Assembly (NCBI GenBank): GCA_024409025.1 | Contig: JAKSUM010000118.1 | Coordinates: 1 to 5,136 of the forward strand | Length of the DNA stretch: 5,136 nt | DNA from: a bacterium | Lineage (GTDB): Bacteria > Vulcanimicrobiota > CADAWZ01 | Reading direction: 5' to 3' | Shown here: positions 1 to 5,136 of the stretch, piece by piece | Position numbering within the stretch: the stretch's first letter is position 1 | How the letters are laid out: each line of letters opens with the position of its first letter | The notes under the pieces: model-generated | Database searches by the model: none | What the model saw: only the letters and a program-made list of their open reading frames with translations | Told to the model about the DNA's origin: nothing | Program-made: the position numbers and the translations under genes

Positions 1-633
1 GTCGTTATCAATGATTTTGTCTTGACTGAAACCCGAAAGAAGCCTGAACTCCCTGATTTTAGAAGTTGAAGGTACATGAGGGCCTGCACAAAGATCTGTG
101 AAATCGCCGCATGTATATATGCTTACTTCCTCATCTTCAACGGCAGCAGCCAGCTCGGCTTTATATTTTTCGCCTTTTTCGGTGAAAGCCTTTACGGCAT
201 CTTCCTTCTTCATAGTAGTCCTGACAAAGGAAAGATTCTGCTCTATAAGCCTCTTCATCTCCTTTTCAATGGCCTGAAGATCTTCCGGAACAAAAGCATT
301 TTCCTTATCAAAGTCATAATAAAAGCCATTCTCGATTGAGGGGCCTATAGCAACCTTTGTTCCTGGGAAAAGCTTTGTCACGGCAGCTGCCATCACATGA
401 GAGGCACTGTGGCGGATTACGCTCAGCCCGTCGGGGCTGTCTGCAAAGACCATCTCGACTGCGCTGTCAGCAGGAGCCGCAGCAGAGAGATCGCATACTT
501 TGCCGTTGATTTTTGCGGCAACGCACTTTTTCGAATCCTTCTGATAGTATTTCTTGAAACAGTCAAGGCATGAGAAATCTCCGTTCTCAATATCCTTAGC
601 TTCTCCGCTCTGCGGATTTATCAATTTTATCAT
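1..633 (-). CDS. thrS: Threonyl-tRNA synthetase, N-terminal part (gene cut by left window edge)
   Basis: Charges tRNA-Thr with threonine in the cytoplasm. Only the first 211 codons are present, covering the N-terminal TGS-like domain (about residues 1-63) and the SAD editing domain (about 70-195), which in this family hydrolyses Ser-tRNA-Thr. Seen directly: the editing motif HSASH at 75-79, then the family signature GPSIENGFYYDFD at 97-109, then CGDFTDLCAGPHVPST at 175-190. The editing-site residues His75, His79, Cys182 and His186 are all kept. Family members usually have DLCRGPH, and Ala183 replaces Arg here. The TGS-like part is unusually rich in cysteine (C22, C25, C37, C47). The start is ATG at 633-631, with AAGGA at 646-642 eight bases upstream. 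After FRLLS (196-200) the sequence no longer matches the expected AYWRGD region. The catalytic and anticodon-binding domains lie beyond the window. Identity is secure; completeness of the gene is not. Confidence 0.93.
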   Translation of the reverse strand, partial: MIKLINPQSGEAKDIENGDFSCLDCFKKYYQKDSKKCVAAKINGKVCDLSAAAPADSAVEMVFADSPDGLSVIRHSASHVMAAAVTKLFPGTKVAIGPSIENGFYYDFDKENAFVPEDLQAIEKEMKRLIEQNLSFVRTTMKKEDAVKAFTEKGEKYKAELAAAVEDEEVSIYTCGDFTDLCAGPHVPSTSKIREFRLLSGFSQDKIIDND

Positions 634-713
634 TTGCTGTATCCTTTCCGCCTGTATCGGAATTTACGCCCGCTCGGATTTTGCGGACTCTTGCGGAAGG
701 TACTCCTTCCAGT
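634..713 (-). promoter_or_regulatory. thrS 5' leader with two competing hairpins
   Basis: Hairpin A is perfect: GGAAGG (710-705), loop AGTA, CCTTCC (700-695), placed almost at the predicted 5' end. The 3' arm of A is also part of CCTTCCGC (700-693). That segment can instead pair with GCGGAAAGG (651-643), giving eight pairs with one bulged A, and this second helix would bury the thrS Shine-Dalgarno site. A and B cannot form together. A smaller helix, CCGC (686-683) with GCGG (673-670), can form inside the loop of B. No T-box signature is present, and the leader is too short for one. A regulatory role is inference. E. coli ThrRS is known to bind its own leader and repress translation, which is a precedent in principle only. 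Confidence 0.4.
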
Positions 714-719
714 TTACAT

Positions 720-748
720 ATTATAAATCAATCAACTAAAAAAAGCAA
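720..748 (-). promoter_or_regulatory. Probable sigma70-type promoter of thrS
   Basis: On the minus strand, TTGCTT (748-743) is followed by a 17-bp spacer and a perfect TATAAT (725-720). The -35 box matches the consensus at three of six positions, so the call rests mainly on the -10 box and the exact spacing. The start point would fall near 713, giving a leader of about 80 nt ahead of the thrS ATG at 633. It is divergent from the esterase promoter, with the two -35 boxes about 35 bp apart. Confidence 0.6.
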
Positions 749-782
749 GAATATAAGAAAACAGGCGCATTGTTTTTTTTTA

Positions 783-811
783 TTGACATAAGTGCTTCAT
801 TATAATATAAT
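783..811 (+). promoter_or_regulatory. Consensus sigma70-type promoter of the esterase gene
   Basis: A perfect TTGACA (783-788), a 17-bp spacer and a perfect TATAAT (806-811) are present. A run of nine T (773-781) sits just upstream of the -35 box, like an A/T-rich UP element. The start point would be near 818, giving a 5' UTR of about 50 nt, almost free of G and C. The palindromic octamer ATTATAAT occurs at 799-806 and 818-825, on either side of the -10 box, and could be either operator half-sites or simple AT-richness. By sequence this is the strongest promoter in the window. Confidence 0.82.
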
Positions 812-869
812 ATTTAAATTATAATAAACATAGAAGAAACAAAACACAAAAAATGGAGTTTAAAATATA

Positions 870-1580
870 ATGCCAGAATCACAGGTAATGAGGAGAGCTT
901 TTTATTCAAGAGCACTCGGGAAAGAAAAAAATTATACCGTATATCTTCCAAAGTCATATTACGAAAATCAAACACTCAGATATTCCGTCCTATACCTTCT
1001 TCCAGGCCTTATGGACTACGATCTTACATGGTTTGAAAAAGGTCATGTAAAAGAGCATGCTGACAGGCTTGTATCCGAAGGCAAAATAGGAGAATTTATA
1101 ATCATATCTGCAGACAAAGACGATGCCGCTCTGGATATAAACAGAAGACATGAGTTCTCAGAATATCTTGCAGAAGATCTCAGAAATCACATAAATTCCG
1201 AATTCAGAACTATTGCGGTACGTCAGCACTGCGGCATAGAGGGACTTTCATTGGGAGCCGGATGGGCAGTCAGAATGGGCATACAGTATCCTCAGTATTA
1301 TTCGTCAATAGGCGCTCTCAGTGGCGGATTCGGTGATGAAGCGTACAACACTATATGGAAACGCAAAGACGAACTGAAGCAGATGGGAATGAGATTCAGA
1401 GTTGGAGCTGGCAAAGGAGAACCGGAAATCATACCCGGAAGTCAGCATTTTGTCAATTTCATCAAAGATCTCGGCTTCTATTGCGAGCTGGAGCTTTCAG
1501 AAGGGCCTCATGATTGGCCTCTATGGGAACAGCAGATATACAATTCACTGCAGTTCCACTACTACTCATTCAATCACTGA
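870..1580 (+). CDS. Alpha/beta-hydrolase esterase (putative esterase family, PF00756-like)
   Basis: A 236-residue serine hydrolase with no signal peptide or membrane segment, so probably cytoplasmic. The order of motifs fits the putative-esterase family (tributyrin esterase, esterase D, antigen 85 type): an N-terminal strand with VYLPKSYY (24-31), VLYLLPG (40-46) where relatives commonly have HG, the nucleophile elbow GLSLG (125-129, Ser127), LSGGFG (150-155), and the C-terminal GPHDWPLW (212-219) carrying the catalytic His214. The acid is probably Glu184 or Glu186 in GKGEPE, where many relatives have Asp. The length is normal for a single-domain member. The ATG at 870 has GGAG at 855-858, eleven bases upstream; an internal ATG at 888 is possible but has a weaker site. 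The gene has its own promoter and terminator, so it is probably monocistronic. The natural ester substrate cannot be told from the sequence. Confidence 0.88.
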   Translation: MPESQVMRRAFYSRALGKEKNYTVYLPKSYYENQTLRYSVLYLLPGLMDYDLTWFEKGHVKEHADRLVSEGKIGEFIIISADKDDAALDINRRHEFSEYLAEDLRNHINSEFRTIAVRQHCGIEGLSLGAGWAVRMGIQYPQYYSSIGALSGGFGDEAYNTIWKRKDELKQMGMRFRVGAGKGEPEIIPGSQHFVNFIKDLGFYCELELSEGPHDWPLWEQQIYNSLQFHYYSFNH

Positions 1581-1587
1581 AAAACAG

Positions 1588-1615
1588 AGCCGGTTATGTC
1601 AAACCGGCTTTTTTT
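1588..1615 (+). terminator. Intrinsic terminator after the esterase gene
   Basis: A perfect 8-bp stem, AGCCGGTT (1588-1595) with AACCGGCT (1602-1609), has a 6-nt loop and runs into seven T (1609-1615). It begins seven bases after the esterase stop and isolates that gene from the downstream unit. The minus-strand side lacks an equally good T-run, so it acts mainly in the plus direction. Confidence 0.93.
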
Positions 1616-1664
1616 ATTAGGATAACGCCAAACAAAACAATTTACAGGCTTATTCCGGCTTATA

Positions 1665-1693
1665 TTGCCTTTTAAGTCCTATTATGATATAAT
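1665..1693 (+). promoter_or_regulatory. Extended -10 promoter of the Tim44-like/DUF3592 unit
   Basis: TTGCCT (1665-1670, four of six consensus matches), a 17-bp spacer and a perfect TATAAT (1688-1693) preceded directly by TGA (1685-1687), which gives a TGn extended -10. The start point would be near 1700, giving a leader of about 44 nt. It lies 50 bp after the esterase terminator, consistent with a new transcription unit. Confidence 0.75.
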
Positions 1694-1698
1694 CATAA
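1682..1698. promoter_or_regulatory. Inverted repeat over the -10 box (candidate operator)
   Basis: TTATGAT (1682-1688), spacer ATA, then ATCATAA (1692-1698) form a perfect 7-3-7 inverted repeat that covers the extended -10 box. A dimeric repressor bound here would block RNA polymerase. AT-rich dyads can arise by chance in a -10 region, so the operator role is a guess. Confidence 0.35.
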
Positions 1699-1708
1699 AG
1701 ATTTATTT

Positions 1709-1733
1709 TCCGCTAAAATAAGCAAAAAGCGGA
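1709..1733 (+). promoter_or_regulatory. Leader hairpin adjoining the Shine-Dalgarno site
   Basis: TCCGCT (1709-1714) pairs perfectly with AGCGGA (1728-1733) around a 13-nt A-rich loop. The helix ends one base before the ribosome binding site GGAGG (1735-1739), which is only four bases from the ATG at 1744. The helix could keep the site exposed or tune access to it. There is no T-run, so it is not a terminator. Confidence 0.4.
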
Positions 1734-1743
1734 TGGAGGGATA

Positions 1744-3069
1744 ATGTCCGATTTTAAAAAAGCTCTCGCTGCGCTGTCAGCAGGCGCGGCATCATTTTTA
1801 AGCGCTCTTCCGGCATATGCTTACACAATAACATCGCATATCCAGGCCAGCGACGGGCCTGTAACCAAAATAATATTGGACACGTCAGATCCTGTCTGGA
1901 TTCCGCTTAAGGCATTCGCAGGTCTATCAGCAGCAGCCGCATGCTACATCTTTATAAAAGATTACAAACAAATAATTCATGGCGCCGATGACTCCGGAGA
2001 AAAAAACCTAACGTCTGAGGACATAATGAAAGGCACATATCCGGCATCCAAGCCTGAGCCTGTATCAGCAATGGGAAAAGGAACCTTAAACTTAGGAAAA
2101 GAAGATCCTGCGTTTTCCATAGTGGAATTCATAAAGCAGGCGGAATGTCTTTATGCAAAATCACTAAAGGCCAGGCAGTCCAGAGAATGGGGCGCAATGA
2201 AATTCACAATCCCTCATAACCTCTGCCTGAACATGCAGAATCATAAGGTAAAAACACCTAAATACATGCCTCTGGCAACTATAATAGAAAAGCTTGAAAG
2301 CTATAATACAGGATCGGAAAAAGCAACAATCAGATTCAGAGGAATAGCTGAAAGGCCTGAAGGCAACACGATAGAAGAAGAAGTATGGGATTTTGAAAGA
2401 TTTAAGGGTGTAAAATCCAAATATGACAAAACAATGTCCGAATGTCCGGAATGCGGTTCTACAGAAGAGCCTGATCTTGACGGAAAATGCCCTTCCTGCG
2501 GAATAGAGACTCTAAGCGGCAAATACGGGTGGGTACTTCATATGGCGGAAAAACAGGCGCAGAAAAGCGTAGATCTTCTCCCGCTGCCTCCTACATCTCC
2601 AAGAAGAGAGGGATCAGAGCTGACAATAGTACAGGAAAACCTTGACAAGCTGCTTTCAGAAGAATCAAAAAAGCATCCGGAATTAAACCTGAACGAGGCC
2701 AGACAAAACGTAATATCACTCATAGCGGAATACTATAAAGGGCTTCTGTCAGATGATGAGCATGGAGCTCAAATCTGCACCGACAATCTTCTTAGAACAT
2801 ATAGGGCAATAATACCTATGATGCGCAAGCGTCATGCGGCTATGCCTCTTCTTGGAATACAGGTACTTAATGCCGTGCCGGCAAGAATACTTTATGATTC
2901 GCAAAATTTCATCATAACTTTCAGAATATGGGCAAATCTTAATTTTACATCTGCAGGCACGGAAATATCCAATCTTATATCAGATTATGTGACCGTCGTA
3001 AAGACGCACGGAAACGGTGGAAGATGGAAAATCGAGAAAGTAGAGCCGGAAGCGGAGTATAAACCTTAA
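1744..3069 (+). CDS. Membrane-anchored Tim44-like protein with embedded zinc ribbon
   Basis: A 441-residue protein. Residues 1-26 resemble a signal peptide (lysines, hydrophobic core, LPAYA, possible cut after Ala26). A membrane segment follows at about 51-71, ending in KDYK, which suggests a short outside loop with the rest in the cytoplasm. The sequence DPAFSIVEFIKQAECLYAK (121-139), the WGAMKF region after it and EEEVWDFER (211-219) match the bacterial Tim44-like layout. As in those relatives, a zinc ribbon comes next: C234-x2-C237 and C249-x2-C252, then YGWVLHMAEK (261-270). A Pro-rich linker (about 278-290) leads to a second helical/sheet region (about 297-435) that looks like a degenerate second Tim44-type domain, ending in RWKIEKVEPE. 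The fold is shared with the mitochondrial import factor Tim44. The role in bacteria is not settled; membrane-tethered binding of protein partners is plausible. The start is supported by GGAGG at 1735-1739. First gene of a two-gene unit. Confidence 0.78.
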   Translation: MSDFKKALAALSAGAASFLSALPAYAYTITSHIQASDGPVTKIILDTSDPVWIPLKAFAGLSAAAACYIFIKDYKQIIHGADDSGEKNLTSEDIMKGTYPASKPEPVSAMGKGTLNLGKEDPAFSIVEFIKQAECLYAKSLKARQSREWGAMKFTIPHNLCLNMQNHKVKTPKYMPLATIIEKLESYNTGSEKATIRFRGIAERPEGNTIEEEVWDFERFKGVKSKYDKTMSECPECGSTEEPDLDGKCPSCGIETLSGKYGWVLHMAEKQAQKSVDLLPLPPTSPRREGSELTIVQENLDKLLSEESKKHPELNLNEARQNVISLIAEYYKGLLSDDEHGAQICTDNLLRTYRAIIPMMRKRHAAMPLLGIQVLNAVPARILYDSQNFIITFRIWANLNFTSAGTEISNLISDYVTVVKTHGNGGRWKIEKVEPEAEYKP

Positions 3070-3075
3070 AAAACA

Positions 3076-3579
3076 ATGTCAACAAAATATATAATATCAT
3101 CATTCATAATGATAGCTATTCTTGTAGTCACATTTCTACTCTTTCAGAAAAGCAGAAATGAGTGGAGAGAAAACAGCTGGCAAAAAACAAAATGCACAGT
3201 AATAAAAACAAGCATAGTAAAGTCATCGAGCAGATCGCCGGCATCTCAAATGGGCTCGGTTATAAGATACAGCCCTCAGATCATTATTCGCTACAAAGCA
3301 TTTGGAGATGAAAAAGAAAGCGTTCTTACAGAACAAAGTGAAGACGCCATAGCTTTCCGATCAAGAAGCGATGCATTAAAATTCGCAGAAAAATATAAAG
3401 AGGGAAGCGAACACTACATATATTTCAAGACCGTTTCCCCTCTCGTATGCACTCCAAAGCCTGAAAGGACAGAAGGCCCCATAAGGATGATAATAGCTGG
3501 TCTTTTATTCCTTCTCGTGTGCCACATGGCTTTCAGGACTTTCCGAAAAATAAGGAAAAAAATACACTCATCGAATTAG
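3076..3579 (+). CDS. Two-helix membrane protein, DUF3592-like
   Basis: A 167-residue protein with a membrane helix at about 5-23 and another at about 136-153, bracketing a hydrophilic middle region. The middle follows the DUF3592 pattern: a Trp-containing start (W35, then KCTVIKTSIV, 39-48), YSPQIIIRYKAFG (65-77), a Tyr/Gly step YKEGSEHYIYF (107-117) and a Pro just after it (P122). The C-terminus is very basic (RTFRKIRKKIH, 154-164). The helix pair with basic ends suggests that the middle domain lies outside the membrane and the tail in the cytoplasm. No clear Shine-Dalgarno site is near the ATG: the closest GGAG (3054-3057) is 18 bases away, inside the previous gene. With only 6 bp between the genes, translation probably depends on coupling to the Tim44-like gene. 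The molecular function of the family is unknown. Its 3' end overlaps the comEC end by 12 bp. Confidence 0.72.
   Translation: MSTKYIISSFIMIAILVVTFLLFQKSRNEWRENSWQKTKCTVIKTSIVKSSSRSPASQMGSVIRYSPQIIIRYKAFGDEKESVLTEQSEDAIAFRSRSDALKFAEKYKEGSEHYIYFKTVSPLVCTPKPERTEGPIRMIIAGLLFLLVCHMAFRTFRKIRKKIHSSN
3568..3579. other. Convergent 3' overlap of two coding ends
   Basis: The plus-strand TAG (3577-3579) and the minus-strand TGA (3570-3568) cross, so the last 12 bp code on both strands. There is no intergenic space and no stem plus T-run in either direction near the junction. A run of seven A at 3556-3562 gives seven U on the minus transcript but has no good stem ahead of it. Transcripts from the two sides probably overlap as antisense pairs. 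Confidence 0.9.
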
Positions 3580-5136
3580 CTTAATATCATAATTTCCATT
3601 ATGTATATGCCTAATGCATACAGCTCCGCTTATGCCTGTCTGTATTGTCCGGCATAATTTATCATCAAACGCCTTAAGGACATCTGGGGACGGATGTCCT
3701 TTTTTATTATCCATACCAGCCGTTATAACGCACAATTTAGGAAGAACTCCGGCAATAAAATCATTAGAAGATGAAGTCGAGCTGCCATGATGAGCTGCTT
3801 TTATGACATCAGCATGTATATCCGAATTGCGTCCTAAAATTATTTTTTCCGCATGCTTCTCAATATCTCCGCACATAAGAAATCTTGTACCGGAAATATC
3901 GACAATAAGAACAAGGGAAGAGTCATTCTCATCAACAGGTCTGTCACCTGCTGACGGATAGACGACAGTGACTGAGGCAGAGCCGGATATGTATATTACA
4001 TCGCCTGCAGATATTCTTTCAGATTTATTTACATAAGGCATAAAAGGAGAAACAAGCACATGCTTAACATTCACCTTTTTTGCAAGGGAATTAAAGCCTC
4101 CACAATGATCATCATGATTATGGGTTATAAAAACATAATCAAGACTCTTAAAGCCTTTTTTTAGAAGGAACGGCGCTATTATTCCTCCTCCGGAATCAAT
4201 TCCGCCATTCTTTCCGGAAGAACCGCAGTCTATGAGGACCGTCCTTCCCTCCTCTGTTATAAACAGACAGGCGTCAGAATCGCCAACATCAAAGAACACA
4301 GCCTCAGCGCCATCAAAAGCAGGAGGAATTAAATACGAGGCGGCAAGAAGAATCAGAGGAAAAACGGGGACAGAAAAAACAGAAAGCCTGCCCTTATAAA
4401 AATTAAGAAAAAGAAATACCGAGGCAAAATATACAGCAAGCATCTGCTCAGAAGGAGCGCATACATCAAAAAAAGCAAAAGAAAGCGATGAAATATATGA
4501 ATTCCAGAAAATAAGCACATGAGCGAAAAAATCGCATACTGCCGCAGGAACAAAAGAGAAAGAAGGCAGTAGAAGAACAAATCCGCTTTCGATCATTCCA
4601 AAAGCAAGAATCATAGCGGCAAGAGGGGCGGCGAAAAGATTAGAGACAAAAGAAACAGGAGCCCAAGAGCAAAACCAGTAGGCGCAAAGCGGAACAGCGG
4701 CAAGCTCTGCGGAAAAACTTATCATAAAAGATTCCGAGACAAATTTCAATATACCGCCAATTCCCTGCATATGAGGCCTTATAATCATCATGTAAGCGCA
4801 TATTCCGGCGACAGCCCCAACGCTAAGCTGAAAGCCGCAGTCGCATACATAAGAAGGTCTGAAAGCAATCATGCTGAAGGCTGAGAATGAAAGAGCAGAA
4901 GGCAGATCATAATCACGTCCAAAACCCGAAGCAGCAAAAGCGACAGAACTCATGAGGGCCGCCCTAATTATGCTTGGCGATGAACCTGCCATTACGGAAT
5001 ACATACAGACAAAAAAACAAATAAGGACAAAAGACAGAAATGCATTAATTCGCAATTTTTTAAAAATGAGGAAACAAAATGCTGATATCAAGGATATATT
5101 AAAGCCTGACGCTGCCAATAAATGAAAAGTCCCCGA
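3568..5136 (-). CDS. comEC: ComEC/Rec2 DNA-uptake channel, C-terminal part (gene cut by right window edge)
   Basis: Inner-membrane channel that brings single-stranded DNA into the cytoplasm during transformation. The last 522 residues are visible. The reading frame runs open to the right edge with SGTFHLLAASGFNIS, the family's HLLAVSG-type motif, so the true start and the N-terminal domain lie outside the window. A TTG at 5118 inside this motif is not a believable start. Residues (fragment numbering) about 1-275 are the multi-helix competence domain, with AGSSPSIIRAALM (50-62) and CGFQLSVGAVAGI (100-112). From about 280 to the end is the metallo-beta-lactamase-fold domain: VFFDVGDSDA (280-289), HNHDDH (339-344, metal ligands intact), NDSSLV (404-409), CGDIE (422-426), HHGSSTSSS (449-457) and GHPSPDV (480-486). 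The first motif is usually DVGQGDA and is altered here. In the family this domain is thought to act as a nuclease on the non-transported strand. The C-terminus is complete. Confidence 0.95.
   Translation of the reverse strand, partial: SGTFHLLAASGFNISLISAFCFLIFKKLRINAFLSFVLICFFVCMYSVMAGSSPSIIRAALMSSVAFAASGFGRDYDLPSALSFSAFSMIAFRPSYVCDCGFQLSVGAVAGICAYMMIIRPHMQGIGGILKFVSESFMISFSAELAAVPLCAYWFCSWAPVSFVSNLFAAPLAAMILAFGMIESGFVLLLPSFSFVPAAVCDFFAHVLIFWNSYISSLSFAFFDVCAPSEQMLAVYFASVFLFLNFYKGRLSVFSVPVFPLILLAASYLIPPAFDGAEAVFFDVGDSDACLFITEEGRTVLIDCGSSGKNGGIDSGGGIIAPFLLKKGFKSLDYVFITHNHDDHCGGFNSLAKKVNVKHVLVSPFMPYVNKSERISAGDVIYISGSASVTVVYPSAGDRPVDENDSSLVLIVDISGTRFLMCGDIEKHAEKIILGRNSDIHADVIKAAHHGSSTSSSNDFIAGVLPKLCVITAGMDNKKGHPSPDVLKAFDDKLCRTIQTGISGAVCIRHIHNGNYDIKLIR

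Noticed and set aside
76..339. Plus-strand open frame of 87 codons
   Set aside because: Lies wholly inside thrS on the opposite strand, has no ribosome binding site and resembles no known protein.
554..739. Plus-strand open frame of 61 codons
   Set aside because: Antisense to the thrS start and leader; explained by thrS coding constraints and the leader helices.
634..869. T-box riboswitch upstream of thrS
   Set aside because: No UGGNACCGCG-type antiterminator motif, no terminator, and too little leader after the likely promoter.
1402..1620. Plus-strand open frame of 72 codons overlapping the esterase end
   Set aside because: Out-of-frame shadow of the esterase that runs through the terminator.
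1682..1698. Fur or PerR box
   Set aside because: Those are 7-1-7 dyads with a different core; the spacing here is 7-3-7.
2301..2723. Two minus-strand open frames
   Set aside because: Antisense to the Tim44-like gene, whose motifs are clear; the Ser/Phe-rich translations are typical shadow products.
3604..3622. Hairpin-like TATGC...GCATA downstream of the plus-strand unit as its terminator
   Set aside because: Only five pairs, AT-rich, with no following T-run, and it lies inside comEC coding sequence.
4353..4580. Minus-strand open frame rich in Leu/Phe
   Set aside because: Same strand as comEC but in another frame; its hydrophobic look comes from the membrane region of ComEC.
5116..5118. 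TTG as the comEC start codon
   Set aside because: It lies inside the conserved HLLAASG motif and the frame stays open to the window edge, so the gene continues outside.

Overview
This 5.1-kb window comes from a bacterium with moderately AT-rich DNA. Arg codons AGA/AGG and Ile codon ATA are common, Shine-Dalgarno sites are mostly recognisable, and three sigma70-type promoters have 17-bp spacers. Nothing in the sequence fixes the phylum. A Firmicutes-like or Elusimicrobia-like lineage would fit but is not shown.

Layout. (1) Positions 1-633, minus strand: the first 211 codons of thrS (threonyl-tRNA synthetase), cut by the left edge. (2) Positions 634-869: a divergent intergenic region with one promoter facing each way. 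The roughly 80-nt thrS leader can fold into two mutually exclusive hairpins, one of which would cover the thrS ribosome binding site. (3) Positions 870-1580, plus strand: a cytoplasmic alpha/beta-hydrolase esterase, followed by a strong intrinsic terminator at 1588-1615. (4) Positions 1616-1743: an extended -10 promoter with an inverted repeat lying over the -10 box, then a leader hairpin next to the Shine-Dalgarno site. (5) Positions 1744-3579, plus strand: a two-gene unit. The first gene encodes a membrane-anchored Tim44-like protein with a built-in four-cysteine zinc ribbon. The second encodes a small two-helix DUF3592-type membrane protein. (6) Positions 3568-5136, minus strand: the C-terminal 522 residues of ComEC/Rec2, the DNA-uptake channel with its C-terminal metallo-beta-lactamase-fold domain. 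It is cut by the right edge and converges on the DUF3592-type gene with a 12-bp overlap of the two coding ends.

The genes do not form one pathway: thrS and comEC are housekeeping or competence genes, and the esterase is an isolated monocistron. The one local partnership suggested by the sequence is between the Tim44-like and DUF3592-type proteins, which are 6 bp apart, are both membrane proteins and share one upstream promoter. No mobile element, CRISPR array, tRNA or rRNA is visible. The points most worth a second look are the thrS leader switch, the Tim44-like/DUF3592 pair with its promoter inverted repeat, the departure of the ThrRS sequence from the family consensus at the left edge, and the changed first motif of the ComEC hydrolase domain.
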